Notes: generated from the letters alone by a model not told the origin. Counted from the stretch's first letter, positions 8,204 through 17,287 are shown. The stretch: DNA of 64,000 nt from an uncultured Nitrospiraceae bacterium (GCA_937138415.1 CAKZPA010000003.1:1-64000); one strand, 5' to 3'. Numbers and translations: made by a program.

Positions 8204-8890
8204 TCACATTTGCGCCCGTATGAACTTCTCGGTGAGGAGGAAGCATTTGTTCTTGAGCACGGCGATGTCACCGTCCTTCTGCAACTTATCGAGAACGCGC
8301 GTGACCGATTCCCGCGTCAATCCCGTCATGTCGGCGATTTCCTGATGGGTGAGTTTCAGATTGAGGGCGACGCCCTCGGGCGTCCGGGCGCCGTTGTCGA
8401 GGCAGAGGGAGAGAAAGAGCGTCTTTACCCTGTCCGCGGCGTGCTTGAAATTCAGCAGGTAAATTCTCTTCCACGAATCGCGGAGCCTCGAGCAGAGTAT
8501 CTGCAGGAGCTTTTCGACGACTTTCGGCTGGACCACCAGCAGTCGGTAAAAATCCTTCTTCGAGATGAACGCGATGAACGAATCCTCCGCCGCCTGAACC
8601 GTCGCGGGAGACGTCATGCCGTCGATGAGCGAAACCTCTCCGAAAAAATCGCGCGCTTTATGGATCGCGAGCAGTATCTCTTTCCCGTCCTCCGTGACCT
8701 GAATGACCTTCACCTTGCCTTCGAGCACAATGTACATAAACTCGTTGGTATCTTCCTCCCTCAGGACCACTTCGTTTTTTTTGAACTCGACGATGCGTAT
8801 CTTGTCGGTAATCTGGCCGATTTCATCTTCGGTGAGGGACGAAAAGAGCTGGATGTTTCGAAGGACGTCGATCTTCACGTTCTCTCGCAT
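8204..8890 (-). CDS. Crp/Fnr-family transcriptional regulator
   Basis: A 228-residue regulator. Residues 20-130 are a cyclic-nucleotide-binding-like beta-roll (EEDTNEFMYIVLEGKVKVI, FFGEVSLIDG), and residues 155-225 hold a winged helix-turn-helix (LTHQEIADMTGLTRESVTRV). There are no N-terminal cysteines of the FNR type, so it is not an obvious iron-sulfur oxygen sensor. The start is the ATG at 8890, with AGGAG nine bases upstream; the ATG nine bases further up overlaps that site. A TATACT box lies about 22 bases before the start. It is divergent from the thioredoxin-like gene at 9114. Confidence 0.9.
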   Translation of the reverse strand: MRENVKIDVLRNIQLFSSLTEDEIGQITDKIRIVEFKKNEVVLREEDTNEFMYIVLEGKVKVIQVTEDGKEILLAIHKARDFFGEVSLIDGMTSPATVQAAEDSFIAFISKKDFYRLLVVQPKVVEKLLQILCSRLRDSWKRIYLLNFKHAADRVKTLFLSLCLDNGARTPEGVALNLKLTHQEIADMTGLTRESVTRVLDKLQKDGDIAVLKNKCFLLTEKFIRAQM

Positions 8891-9113
8891 GCCCGGCATC
8901 TCCTGCCATACAGTATACCACTTTCCACCCCGAATCGCGCCCCGCCCGTCTCGAGCCGGGAATCCGCAGCGAGCGATAATGCGGCATCCCGCCAGCGCAA
9001 TGACAACCGGGGCTCGTCGACCCGCCGCGCCGGAAGAACCACTCTTTTTTATCTTCATTTCTCCCGAGTTTTTATATAAAATAATGTCAATTCCATTTTT
9101 GAAAGGAGGCGCA

Positions 9114-9878
9114 ATGAGAACGTTTTTCATCGTGGCAGCCCTCGCGGCGTGCATGCTTCTGCCGGCGCAGCCCTGCTTTTCCCAGAAGAGCAAGGAACTC
9201 GAGAGCATCAAGGCGGACATCAAAGCGCTGAAGGAAGGGCAGCAGTCGATCCGGAAGGAAATCCAGGAAATCAAAAACCAGCTCAAACCCAAACCCGCGC
9301 AGCCAGAGTTCAAGGAGGCCGTCCTTAACGTGGACGGAGACCCGTTCAAAGGGAGTGCGGACGCGAAACTCGCGCTCATCGAAATCTCCGAGTTTCAGTG
9401 TCCCTTCTGCGGAAGGCACGCGCGCGACACGGTGCCCCAAATCGTGAAAGAATACGTCGAGACCGGCAAGCTGCGGTACTACTTCCTCGACTTCCCGCTC
9501 AGTTTCCATAAGCAGGCGTTCAAGGCTTCCGAGGCGGCTGCCTGCGCGGGGGATCAGGGGAAATTCTGGGAGATGCACGACGAGCTTTTCAGAAACCAGA
9601 ACGCGTTGACCCCGGACGACCTCGTGAAGCACGCTGAATCGCTCGGTCTTGACGTGCCGAAATTCAAGGAATGTCTGGACAGCGGAAAGCACGCCGACGA
9701 GATCAACAAAGACATGGCCGAGGCTCAGAAAGCGGGCGTTTCGGGAACCCCGACGACTCTGCTCGGGTGGGTTCAGGCCGACGGTAAGAGCGTGAAAGCG
9801 GTGAAGATCGTGAGGGGCGCTCAACCGTTTGCCGCTTTCAAAGAAGCGATCGAGAGCCTTTTAGCGGCGCCCAAATAG
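9114..9878 (+). CDS. Secreted DsbA-family thioredoxin-like protein
   Basis: A 254-residue exported protein. Residues 1-23 are a signal peptide (MRTFFIVAALAACMLLPA), residues 25-60 a predicted coiled coil rich in Lys/Glu, and residues 65-250 a DsbA/DsbG-type thioredoxin fold with active site CPFC at 96-99 and the cis-proline region GVSGTPTTLLG. It probably forms or isomerises disulfides in the periplasm. The start at 9114 has a strong GAAAGGAGG site. The gene stands alone, with a rho-independent terminator downstream. Confidence 0.9.
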   Translation: MRTFFIVAALAACMLLPAQPCFSQKSKELESIKADIKALKEGQQSIRKEIQEIKNQLKPKPAQPEFKEAVLNVDGDPFKGSADAKLALIEISEFQCPFCGRHARDTVPQIVKEYVETGKLRYYFLDFPLSFHKQAFKASEAAACAGDQGKFWEMHDELFRNQNALTPDDLVKHAESLGLDVPKFKECLDSGKHADEINKDMAEAQKAGVSGTPTTLLGWVQADGKSVKAVKIVRGAQPFAAFKEAIESLLAAPK

Positions 9879-9964
9879 CATACCGCTCGCTTCGATTCGA
9901 TAAAGCTGAACCCTTTGCGAGAAGGGGGCAGAAAGCCGCGGGTCCCAGGAACATTGCGGACAGC

Positions 9965-10001
9965 CGGGCTGCCGAACGAAATGTCGGCAGCCCGTTTTTT
10001 T
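9965..10001 (+). terminator. Rho-independent terminator
   Basis: An 11-bp perfect stem (cgggctgccga / tcggcagcccg) with an 8-base loop is followed by seven T. It ends the DsbA-like transcript. Confidence 0.9.
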
Positions 10002-10047
10002 ATGCCGTCAATCGGAGGGAAAGAACCGTGAAGAAAGGCGCCGTGAG

Positions 10048-10593
10048 ATGCCACGCGTGAGGAAGACGATGCTCCGCATCCTGACCGCGACGCTTGTCTC
10101 CGTCGTCTTCGTGCGCGTCGACCTCTCTTTATCGTCGTTGTCCGAATTCCCCGGCGGGTTCGCCTGCAAAACCGTCGCCGCTCACGCGGTAGATGAGCCG
10201 CAGTTCATCAAAGAAGGCACGCTCACCTTTCTCGACAAGACGCGCACGAGGAGAATGGCGACGATCGACATCGAGATAGCAGATTCGGAGTACGAGAGAA
10301 CACGGGGGCTCATGTACCGAACGCGGCTGCCCGAGAACGCCGGCATGCTGTTCATCTTCGAAGACTCCCGACCGCGTTCTTTCTGGATGAGAAACACCCC
10401 TCTCCCGCTCGACATCATTTTCGTGGATGAGAAGGAGCGGATCGTCGGCATTCACAGAAAGGCGACGCCGCTCTCCTACGCGCCGATCGAATCGAAAAAG
10501 AAGGCGAAATACGTCGTCGAGGTCCACGCGGGGTTCTGCGATGCCCACGGCCTTTCCGTGGGGGACTTCATCGCATTCAAGCGGGGGATGTGA
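10048..10593 (+). CDS. DUF192 family exported protein
   Basis: A protein of up to 181 residues. A hydrophobic N-terminal segment (MLRILTATLVSVVFVRV) suggests export, and residues 60-180 match DUF192: RGLMYRTRLPENAGMLFIF, SFWMRNTPLPLDIIFVDE, VVEVHAGF. The family's function is unknown. The ATG at 10069, with GAGG six bases before it, is an equally good start. The next gene begins immediately after the stop codon, so the two form one transcription unit. Confidence 0.85.
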   Translation: MPRVRKTMLRILTATLVSVVFVRVDLSLSSLSEFPGGFACKTVAAHAVDEPQFIKEGTLTFLDKTRTRRMATIDIEIADSEYERTRGLMYRTRLPENAGMLFIFEDSRPRSFWMRNTPLPLDIIFVDEKERIVGIHRKATPLSYAPIESKKKAKYVVEVHAGFCDAHGLSVGDFIAFKRGM

Positions 10594-12606
10594 GTGAAGA
10601 CCTTCTCTGTTATCTGCGTTCGGATCCTGATCGTGATCGCTCTCTTCGCTTCGCCGGCCGCGAGTGCGGAGCGGTTTTCGGAAAACACGTACCTCCACAC
10701 GACTCCGTCGCTGGCTTCCCGCGGCATCTTCTTCACGTTTTTCTCGCCAGACGATCCCTGGGAGGAAAGCGACGCGGATGTTCTCAGGAGAGCGGTCGAG
10801 GATTTCTATCCGGTCATCGAGTCGGTGTACGGGCCACCCGCCTTCGCGATCACGGTCAATGTCCGCAAGGATCCCTCGATCGGCCTTTCCGGCGAGTATT
10901 CGCCGAGGACGAAAGAGATCCTGCTGCGAGACGCGACACAGCTCGATGTCCTGTGCCATGAGATGATCCACGCCTTCAGGGACGAGTACATGCTCTCGAT
11001 CAGCAGTTTCGAAGAAGGGATGGCGCGCGCCGTCGAGGTCGAAGTGTTCAACCGCCTCCCCGATTACACGTTCTGGAACGAGAACCATCGCTACCTCTAC
11101 GACGTTTACTACGAAGGGCTCAACAAGCAGATGATGGGCTCCCAGACAGGCAACTTCGATTACGCCAGCCCGTTCCTGCTCCTTCGCTACGACCTCACGG
11201 GCTATGCCTGGGCGAAGGTGTTTCTCGAGAATCCGGGATTCTTCATCGAGTTCAACAGAATGCTCTTCGAGGAAGCCGCGCGGAATCCCTCTATCCTTTC
11301 GGATCTATCGGCGCTGAAAGAGTTGGCGAGTTCCGCACAGCCTATCGTGGAAGGAAAACCGTTTGCCGCGTGGTACGAACAGCAAGGAATCTTCGATCCG
11401 CACCCTGGGGAAGGGCACTTCCTCTATACGAATATCAGCACCCTGACCATCTACTATTTCTCGCGGGACCTCGCGGGATCGGAACGGATGATCGCTGGCG
11501 CACCGATTGAATGGGAGGTCTACGATTACGAAGATACCCTCATCGCGAAAGGCGACGACGTCACATCACCCCTTGGATGGGTCTCGATTTTCCCCTCGTT
11601 CCCCGAAGGATACAGCGGTCGCATCAAGGTCGTCGCGTCGGCGCTCACGCCCTCATCGGACGCGATCAGCAACACCGCGCTTTCCTGCGTGGGAGAAAAC
11701 AAGGGGGTCTTCGGCATCGTTGACGCCTCCGACGGCGGAACGATCGTCGTGATCCCACTCGACAGCGACTCGCATGCCACGGTTGCGACCGTCACCCGGG
11801 GCACGTTCTCTCTCGCTCCGCTCGAGAAGGAGCGCGGTCGCTTCGTTGCCCTGTTCGCTGACGGCGGCGGTCGGCTCTTCTCGAAGCGGTTCAATAAAGA
11901 CGCGAGCCTCTACTTCCTCTCCATGGCGCAGAGCGACGGCGAAGCGGATCTCGTTCTCGCGCAGAGCGCGGAATCCTCGTATGGAACGATAGGGAACGAT
12001 CTTGTCTATACGCTCACCGTCACCAATGCCGGCCCGGGGATGGCTACCGACGTATTTCTCGCAGACGCCCTTCCGCCCAGTGTGATATACGTCTCAGCGG
12101 TACCCTCGCAGGGTAGATGCCGGACGCAGGACTCGATGATACTCTGCGCACTCGATACGATCGAACCCGGCGCACAGGCATCGGTCGAGATAACGGTTAT
12201 TCCCACCCAGGCGGGAGCGATCGAAAATACGGCATTCGCCGCGACGAACGCGATCGATCGGAACATCGAGAACAACCGTATCGTGTCGAACATGATGATT
12301 TCCGAAACGAATCCGGTGATACAGGCCATACGGGACCTCATAGGCAAAATCGAGATGCTCGTGCATGAGCAGGCACTGAGCCCGGGACACGGCAGAGCCC
12401 TTCGTTCGCTCCTGGAGGGAGCGGAAAAGAATGTGCGACAGAACAATCCTCTCCCCGCGGTCAAAAAGACGCGGGCACTCATCAATCACGTGAATGCGCT
12501 CGTCCGCGCGGGAGTCATTCCGGACACGGCGGGCGCGGCGCTCGAGGAATCAGCGCGTATCATCATCAGGCTGCTTACCCCACAACATCGCGCTCCCTCA
12601 CCCTGA
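10594..12606 (+). CDS. Secreted HExxH protein with DUF11 domain
   Basis: A 670-residue exported protein with a GTG start directly after the DUF192 stop. Residues 1-25 are a signal peptide ending ASPAASA. Residues 30-290 look like a zinc metallopeptidase of the gluzincin type: HEMIH at 122-126, then SFEEGMARAVE about 15 residues later, where the third ligand is expected. Middle beta-rich segments follow. At about residues 454-560 lies a DUF11-type domain (YTLTVTNAGPGMATDV, then ALPPSVIYVSAV). The C-terminal 90 residues are helical. Substrate unknown. Its 3' end overlaps the convergent TatD gene by 32 bases. Peptidase activity is inferred from the motif only. Confidence 0.75.
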   Translation: MKTFSVICVRILIVIALFASPAASAERFSENTYLHTTPSLASRGIFFTFFSPDDPWEESDADVLRRAVEDFYPVIESVYGPPAFAITVNVRKDPSIGLSGEYSPRTKEILLRDATQLDVLCHEMIHAFRDEYMLSISSFEEGMARAVEVEVFNRLPDYTFWNENHRYLYDVYYEGLNKQMMGSQTGNFDYASPFLLLRYDLTGYAWAKVFLENPGFFIEFNRMLFEEAARNPSILSDLSALKELASSAQPIVEGKPFAAWYEQQGIFDPHPGEGHFLYTNISTLTIYYFSRDLAGSERMIAGAPIEWEVYDYEDTLIAKGDDVTSPLGWVSIFPSFPEGYSGRIKVVASALTPSSDAISNTALSCVGENKGVFGIVDASDGGTIVVIPLDSDSHATVATVTRGTFSLAPLEKERGRFVALFADGGGRLFSKRFNKDASLYFLSMAQSDGEADLVLAQSAESSYGTIGNDLVYTLTVTNAGPGMATDVFLADALPPSVIYVSAVPSQGRCRTQDSMILCALDTIEPGAQASVEITVIPTQAGAIENTAFAATNAIDRNIENNRIVSNMMISETNPVIQAIRDLIGKIEMLVHEQALSPGHGRALRSLLEGAEKNVRQNNPLPAVKKTRALINHVNALVRAGVIPDTAGAALEESARIIIRLLTPQHRAPSP

Positions 12607-14143
12607 GTTCGACGTCGAGTTCCGCCGCGATTTCCCGGCACCTCTCGATGTCCACACCGGGGAGGGCTACCACGGTCACGTGCACGCGGGGAATCACCTT
12701 CTTCGCCTCCCGAATGAATGAGAGAACGCCCTCGTAGGCGTTCTCGAACAACGGCCTGCAGAGCGCGTCGTAGAGCGCGCCGTCCTGTGCGTTGAGGCTC
12801 ACCGATATGCTATCGACCAATCCGGCCAACTCGGGGACGATATTTCTTCCATGGATCAGATTTCCGTGCCCATTCGTGTCGATCCTCACGGTGCCCCCTT
12901 TCCGCTTGACCCACCGCGCGATACGCTTCACGAGCTCGAGCCTGATCAGCGGCTCCCCGAAGCCGCAGAAGACGATCTCGCGGTACCGGGAGGGATCCCC
13001 GATGGCGTCCTTCACCTCTTCCTCCGTGGGCTCGGTCGCGAGCGTGAGCTTGTGCCCCTTCACGTAATCCGACTGGAACCGCACGCAGAACGAGCACCGA
13101 TTCGTGCAGCGGTTCGTGATATTCAGGTAGAGGCTGTCGCGGATCCGATAGGCGATCTTGCCTTTGTCGGGGATTTCGCCGATTCCGAAGAGGCGTCGGG
13201 CGTTCAGTGTCGTGATGCGCGCGACATCATCGAGCGTGATGCCTCTCAGCTCCGCGATCACCCGCGCGATATGCACAAGGTACGCGGGTTCGTTTCGCCT
13301 TCCCCGGAAAGGCTCCGGCGCGAGATAGGGCGCATCCGTCTCGATGAGGAGACGGTGATCCGGAATCGCCCGGGCGATCTCCTTCGGCTTCCTCGCATTC
13401 TTGAAAGTGACCGGCCCGGCGAGAGAAATGTGAAAGCCCAACGCCATCGCACGCTCCGCCATATCGATATCGCCGGAAAAGCAGTGGAAAACCCCTCTCG
13501 TGCACCCGGATGCCTCCAGGATGTCGAGAGTATCCTTCTTCGCTTCCCTGCTATGGATGATCGCGGGAAGTTCCAGCGACCGTGCAAGGTCCAACTGTTT
13601 GGCGAAGACGTCGCGTTGCGTCGCACGCGGAGAATTATCGTAGTGGTAATCGAGACCGATTTCACCGATCGCGACGACCTTCGCGTTCCGCGCTTCTCGC
13701 TCCTCTGTCGGGGGAGATCCCGCGCCGGCCGTTCGACCCTCCACGGCGGAATCCACCGAGCGGTGTCGCCGCTCGGCTCGCATCGAAGACACCGTCGGAG
13801 AACGCGGTTCCCGACTCCCGACATTCGGCCTCTGGTAACGGTAGAGGACCGCCCACTCTCTGATCTGACGAAATACGGCGTCCGTGAAATCCTTCGCGTC
13901 GTGGGGATGATAACCGACCGCGGTGAACACCTCGTCGTACCGGCGCGAAAGCTCGAGCCCGCCGATGTTGCCCTCGAGATCGGAACCGATCGTGATCATC
14001 GCGTCGATTCCCGCATCGAGAGCCCGCTCGATAACCAGTTCCCTGTCCGGTGCGAATGCCTCCATCTCGAGGTGGCAGTGGGTGTCAACGAGCGAGGATT
14101 CGGGAGGCAGAGGGTTCAAACGGTCACGTTCTTTCACTGTCAC
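12575..14143 (-). CDS. TatD-family hydrolase fused to a radical SAM domain
   Basis: A 522-residue fusion. Residues 16-320 are a TatD-type metal-dependent hydrolase (DTHCHLE, GYHPHDAK, GEIGLDYHYD, IIHSRE, FHCFSGD, ETDAPYLAPE). Residues 325-522 are a radical SAM domain with the cluster motif CTNRCSFC (C-x3-C-x2-C), GEPL, and RIDTNGHGN. TatD-associated radical SAM proteins are known as neighbours or fusions of TatD, but their reaction is not established. Residues about 99-152, between the two hydrolase motifs GYHP and GEIGLD, are an Arg/Ser/Pro-rich insertion absent from ordinary TatD proteins and made partly of repeat DNA. Confidence 0.85.
   Translation of the reverse strand: MTVKERDRLNPLPPESSLVDTHCHLEMEAFAPDRELVIERALDAGIDAMITIGSDLEGNIGGLELSRRYDEVFTAVGYHPHDAKDFTDAVFRQIREWAVLYRYQRPNVGSREPRSPTVSSMRAERRHRSVDSAVEGRTAGAGSPPTEEREARNAKVVAIGEIGLDYHYDNSPRATQRDVFAKQLDLARSLELPAIIHSREAKKDTLDILEASGCTRGVFHCFSGDIDMAERAMALGFHISLAGPVTFKNARKPKEIARAIPDHRLLIETDAPYLAPEPFRGRRNEPAYLVHIARVIAELRGITLDDVARITTLNARRLFGIGEIPDKGKIAYRIRDSLYLNITNRCTNRCSFCVRFQSDYVKGHKLTLATEPTEEEVKDAIGDPSRYREIVFCGFGEPLIRLELVKRIARWVKRKGGTVRIDTNGHGNLIHGRNIVPELAGLVDSISVSLNAQDGALYDALCRPLFENAYEGVLSFIREAKKVIPRVHVTVVALPGVDIERCREIAAELDVELRVRERDVVG
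13688..13849. repeat. Repeat-derived in-frame insertion in the TatD gene
   Basis: This part of the TatD coding region encodes about 54 extra residues. It contains a perfect 8-bp palindrome (ccgagcgg / ccgctcgg, 13756-13776, 5-base loop) and four heptads of the G-R-Y-T-Y-Y-Y type (13806-13833), the last two poorer matches (GACATTC, GGCCTCT), related to the array at 8154-8202. Confidence 0.6.
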
Positions 14144-14196
14144 TCAATTCAGCAGCTCGATCGAAATGCGAATCCCTGCCCCCCGAGAAGCCGTTC

Positions 14197-15405
14197 TCAC
14201 GCTCCAAACTTTTTGAGCCTTCCGGCGTTGGCGAGGGCTAAAGGCATAAGGTGGACGGATGGGAATGTTCCCAGTTCCCCCTTGAGACACTCGCGCTCGG
14301 TAAATCTCTCGCACGTGCCGCCGAGCACGTAGGGCGATTTGAGGAGAACCGGCACCGGGTGCCAGCTGTGGCTTTTGAGAACGGCGGGCGTGGAATGATC
14401 TCCGGTAATGACGAGGACGTCGGGGTTGAGACCCATAATCTCCGGCAAGAGGGCATCGAATTCTTCGATCTTCGACGACTTGCCTTCGAAGTTCCCGTCC
14501 TCACCGTAGGAATCGATTTTCTTCACGTGCAGGAAGAAAAAATCGTACGCGTCAAAACTCTTCTTCAGAAAATCTATCTCATCTCCTACGTCGCCCTGCA
14601 CGGTTGGTGCGTCCATGCCGATGAGACGCGCAAGACCGCGATACATGGGGTAGACCGCGATGCAGAGCGCTTTCAATCCGTATGTGTCGCCGAAATTCGG
14701 GATATCGGGCACCTGAGCGATACCGCGGAGGAGGATGTAATTGGCGACAGGTTCGTCTCTCAACGCGTCAGCCACACGGTCAATGAACTTCTCGATCACG
14801 CCCGCGACGCGCGCGGCCTCCGCCGTGAGAGGGGTTACCGGGATTGGCTCTTTCCCCTCTTTCTGCGGATCGGTGTCCTTGATCGCGGCGGATCCGGCCG
14901 GCAGCGGATCGGGGAAACGGAGCACCGCGGCGAAGCGGTGCTCCATCCCCGGAGCGAGTATCACGCGAACGCCGTCTATCTCCTGTATTTTTTCCTGAAG
15001 CCTCCCGGTAATCTTCCTGCTTTCGTGCGTGGGGATTCTGCCCGCCCGGCGGTCCTTGATGACGCCGTGCTCTCTCGTCGCGTAGTTGACCCTGATCGCG
15101 ACATCGGTCTTTTTCAGTTCGAGGTCGAGACCGAGCGCCTCGAGCACTCCCCTCCCGATCTGCCATTCGACGGGCTCGTACCCGAACAGCGCGAGATGTC
15201 CCGGTCCGCTGCCGGGCGTGATTCCCATCGCAACCGGCACGTGGAGACCGCACGCTGACGTTCGGGCGAGTTGGTCGAGGTTCGGCGTTCGAGCGGCCTC
15301 GAGCTCGGTCCGACCGTTCAGCGGGACACCGCCCACACCGTCGAGCACGGCAAAAAAAATCTTCGTGGTATTCTTTTGAATTAAATCTTTAAGGAATGAG
15401 TGCAT
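14197..15405 (-). CDS. apgM: 2,3-bisphosphoglycerate-independent phosphoglycerate mutase, archaeal type
   Basis: A 402-residue enzyme interconverting 3- and 2-phosphoglycerate in glycolysis and gluconeogenesis. The alkaline-phosphatase-type metal site is visible: FAVLDGVGG (Asp), TPNLD, ITPGSGPGHLALFGYEP with the catalytic Ser region, DSYGEDGN, and the C-terminal VITGDHSTP and SHSWHP. Length and motifs fit the ApgM/aPGAM family rather than GpmI. It lies downstream of tusA and the hydrogenase genes on the same strand. Confidence 0.9.
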   Translation of the reverse strand: MHSFLKDLIQKNTTKIFFAVLDGVGGVPLNGRTELEAARTPNLDQLARTSACGLHVPVAMGITPGSGPGHLALFGYEPVEWQIGRGVLEALGLDLELKKTDVAIRVNYATREHGVIKDRRAGRIPTHESRKITGRLQEKIQEIDGVRVILAPGMEHRFAAVLRFPDPLPAGSAAIKDTDPQKEGKEPIPVTPLTAEAARVAGVIEKFIDRVADALRDEPVANYILLRGIAQVPDIPNFGDTYGLKALCIAVYPMYRGLARLIGMDAPTVQGDVGDEIDFLKKSFDAYDFFFLHVKKIDSYGEDGNFEGKSSKIEEFDALLPEIMGLNPDVLVITGDHSTPAVLKSHSWHPVPVLLKSPYVLGGTCERFTERECLKGELGTFPSVHLMPLALANAGRLKKFGA

Positions 15406-15451
15406 AGTAATCTAGCCGGGAGCTACGTGTCCGTCGAAAAAAAGACGGAAC

Positions 15452-15676
15452 CTAAAATTGAATTTGACAGCGCTTCTTTCCGCCGCCCTCGTCCTTGATC
15501 CACAGCAGAGTCTTCTTCGTCCGCTCGCACCAATGACGGATATCCTTTTCGAAAGTGGGACAATCAGCGCACGCTTCGAGGGTATCACCTGGGCTCAGTT
15601 CGGCAGACTTTGCCGCAATCTTCAGAATCGGTTGCGGGCATCTGAGACCCATGCAGTCGATGGTTACGGTCGCCAC
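15452..15676 (-). CDS. tusA: TusA-family sulfur carrier protein
   Basis: A 74-residue protein with the TusA/SirA signature CMGLRCPQPILK, in which the Cys of CPxP carries a persulfide. Such proteins relay sulfur for tRNA thiolation or sulfur metabolism. Here it follows the hydrogenase large-subunit gene with a short gap, so it may be part of that operon. A good GGAGGTGG site precedes the ATG. Confidence 0.85.
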   Translation of the reverse strand: MATVTIDCMGLRCPQPILKIAAKSAELSPGDTLEACADCPTFEKDIRHWCERTKKTLLWIKDEGGGKKRCQIQF

Positions 15677-15703
15677 GCCTCACCACCTCCTTCCGCTATA
15701 TAT

Positions 15704-17287
15704 TTACCAGAAACGCGCCGGTGAATCAACCCTTTGATCTGCCGACCGCGCTCCCCGCCGCATCTTTTCGCCTGCTCTCCCGGTACGGGGCTCGCCCTCG
15801 CCGCGCACGTCTGCGCGAGGAGCCCCGTAGGGTTTCGCGGCATTTATCTCCGGATCTGGCGAAAAGCTGCGCCGCCCGAGACGTTTGTCGCCCTTCGTCA
15901 CGAAATGGGTCGCACACGCAAAACAGGGATCGTACGCGCGGAACGCCATCTCGATCACGTTCAGCACGGCATCCGGGGTGGCAGCTTCTCGCACGAGACT
16001 TTTGGCAGCGTGTTCGATCGAAAGACTGAGAGCCGCGGCATTCTGAACCGTGGCAACGATCAGGTTCGCCATAGTGATCACGCCCCGCCGATCGGTCTTG
16101 TAATGGTGAATGAGCGTGCCCCGCGGGGCCTCGACACAGGCGATTCCTTCACGCGGCGTGGCGGAAGGAACATTCCTCACATGGGGATCGGTGATGCCGG
16201 GATCCTCCGCGAGTTCGCGCAGCCGCTCCGCCGCGTAGAGCGCCTCGATGGCTCTCGCCCAGTGAAAAGCGAACGTGCTATGCACGGGCTTTCCACCGAA
16301 CGCGCCGAAGAAGTTTTCGTATTCGGTCTGAGCGAGCGGCGTGGCCATCCCGACCGCGACATTGAGCCGCGCGAGGGGAGCGACGCGATAAACGCCGCTC
16401 TCCTTCCCGGCGACGAACCCTCGCCAACCGACTTTTTTGAGGTACGGATATTTCATATAGTTCCATGGCTCGACGTGCTCGGCGATATGGCGGAGGTACT
16501 CGCGCGGCCGAAACGCGGCGAATTCCTTCCCCTCCGGGTCGATTACCCGGATATCCCCGTCGTAGAAAGCCACCCGCCCGGCGCGATCGACCATGCCCAT
16601 ATAGTGCGTGGGGAGGCCGAACCTCTCATCCATGAGGAATGCCTGATAGGTCGCGTCCTTCAGAATCCGCTCGGCAAACAGCCCGCTGATTTCCCGCATG
16701 CACGCGACCGCCCACGCCGCGACTGAAGCGATTTTTTCTCTCTCGCCCTCCGTCATCGGTTTCGAAACGCCTCCGGGAAGCCCGCAGACGGGATGGATAA
16801 CCCTGCCGCCGAGCTGCGCGATGATCCCCCTGCACTCTCTCCTCAGCGTGATCACGTTCCTGATGATTTCCGCTCCAATCGCATCTCTGACACCGAGGAT
16901 ATTTCTTCTCGCGGGTTCCGACGAAGGACCGACAAAAAAATCAACCCCTCCGAGGAAGAAGAGATGGAGGAGATGGTCTTCGAGGATGAACGCTGTGTAC
17001 ATCAACTCCCTCAGTTTCTTCGCCGCGGGGGGAGGATCAACGCGGAAGAGATCATCGAGCGCTTTCGTCGCGCACATGTGGTGTGCCGTGGGGCAGACGC
17101 CACAGATTTTTGAGGTGAGCCGCGGCATCTCCTCGGCAGGCCTGCCCACAAGAAAAGCTTCGAAGCCTCTCAGTTCGGGAACCAGTAGGAAGGCCTTCTC
17201 GACATTTCCGGCATCGTCGAGAAAGAGTTCGATCCTGCCCTGCCCTTCGAGCCGCGTGAGAGGGTCGATGGCGATACGTTTCGTCAT
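15704..17287 (-). CDS. mvhA: [NiFe] hydrogenase large subunit, MvhA-like
   Basis: About 527 residues. It binds the Ni-Fe site that splits or makes H2. The L1 motif is RLTSKICGVCPTAHH and the L2 motif DPCFACATH, giving the four cysteine ligands. The neighbouring MvhG, MvhD and HdrA place it in the F420-non-reducing, cytoplasmic group 3c type. After the L2 His there are 66 more residues, rich in Arg and Gly, much longer than the short peptide normally removed at maturation. Part of this tail is encoded by a large palindrome. I choose the ATG at 17287 (MTKRIAIDPLTR) over an upstream TTG at 17308. Confidence 0.9.
   Translation of the reverse strand: MTKRIAIDPLTRLEGQGRIELFLDDAGNVEKAFLLVPELRGFEAFLVGRPAEEMPRLTSKICGVCPTAHHMCATKALDDLFRVDPPPAAKKLRELMYTAFILEDHLLHLFFLGGVDFFVGPSSEPARRNILGVRDAIGAEIIRNVITLRRECRGIIAQLGGRVIHPVCGLPGGVSKPMTEGEREKIASVAAWAVACMREISGLFAERILKDATYQAFLMDERFGLPTHYMGMVDRAGRVAFYDGDIRVIDPEGKEFAAFRPREYLRHIAEHVEPWNYMKYPYLKKVGWRGFVAGKESGVYRVAPLARLNVAVGMATPLAQTEYENFFGAFGGKPVHSTFAFHWARAIEALYAAERLRELAEDPGITDPHVRNVPSATPREGIACVEAPRGTLIHHYKTDRRGVITMANLIVATVQNAAALSLSIEHAAKSLVREAATPDAVLNVIEMAFRAYDPCFACATHFVTKGDKRLGRRSFSPDPEINAAKPYGAPRADVRGEGEPRTGRAGEKMRRGARSADQRVDSPARFW
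15784..15829. repeat. Palindrome within the 3' end of mvhA
   Basis: Perfect 10-bp arms (tacggggctc / gagccccgta) flank an inner segment that also folds (cgcgca / tgcgcg), making one long hairpin of 46 bases. It lies in the unusual C-terminal tail of the hydrogenase large subunit. Confidence 0.75.

Noticed and set aside
8891..9379. Upstream extension of the Crp-like gene
   Set aside because: The extra residues have no similarity to the family and overlap the divergent DsbA-like gene; a good ribosome binding site supports the start at 8890.
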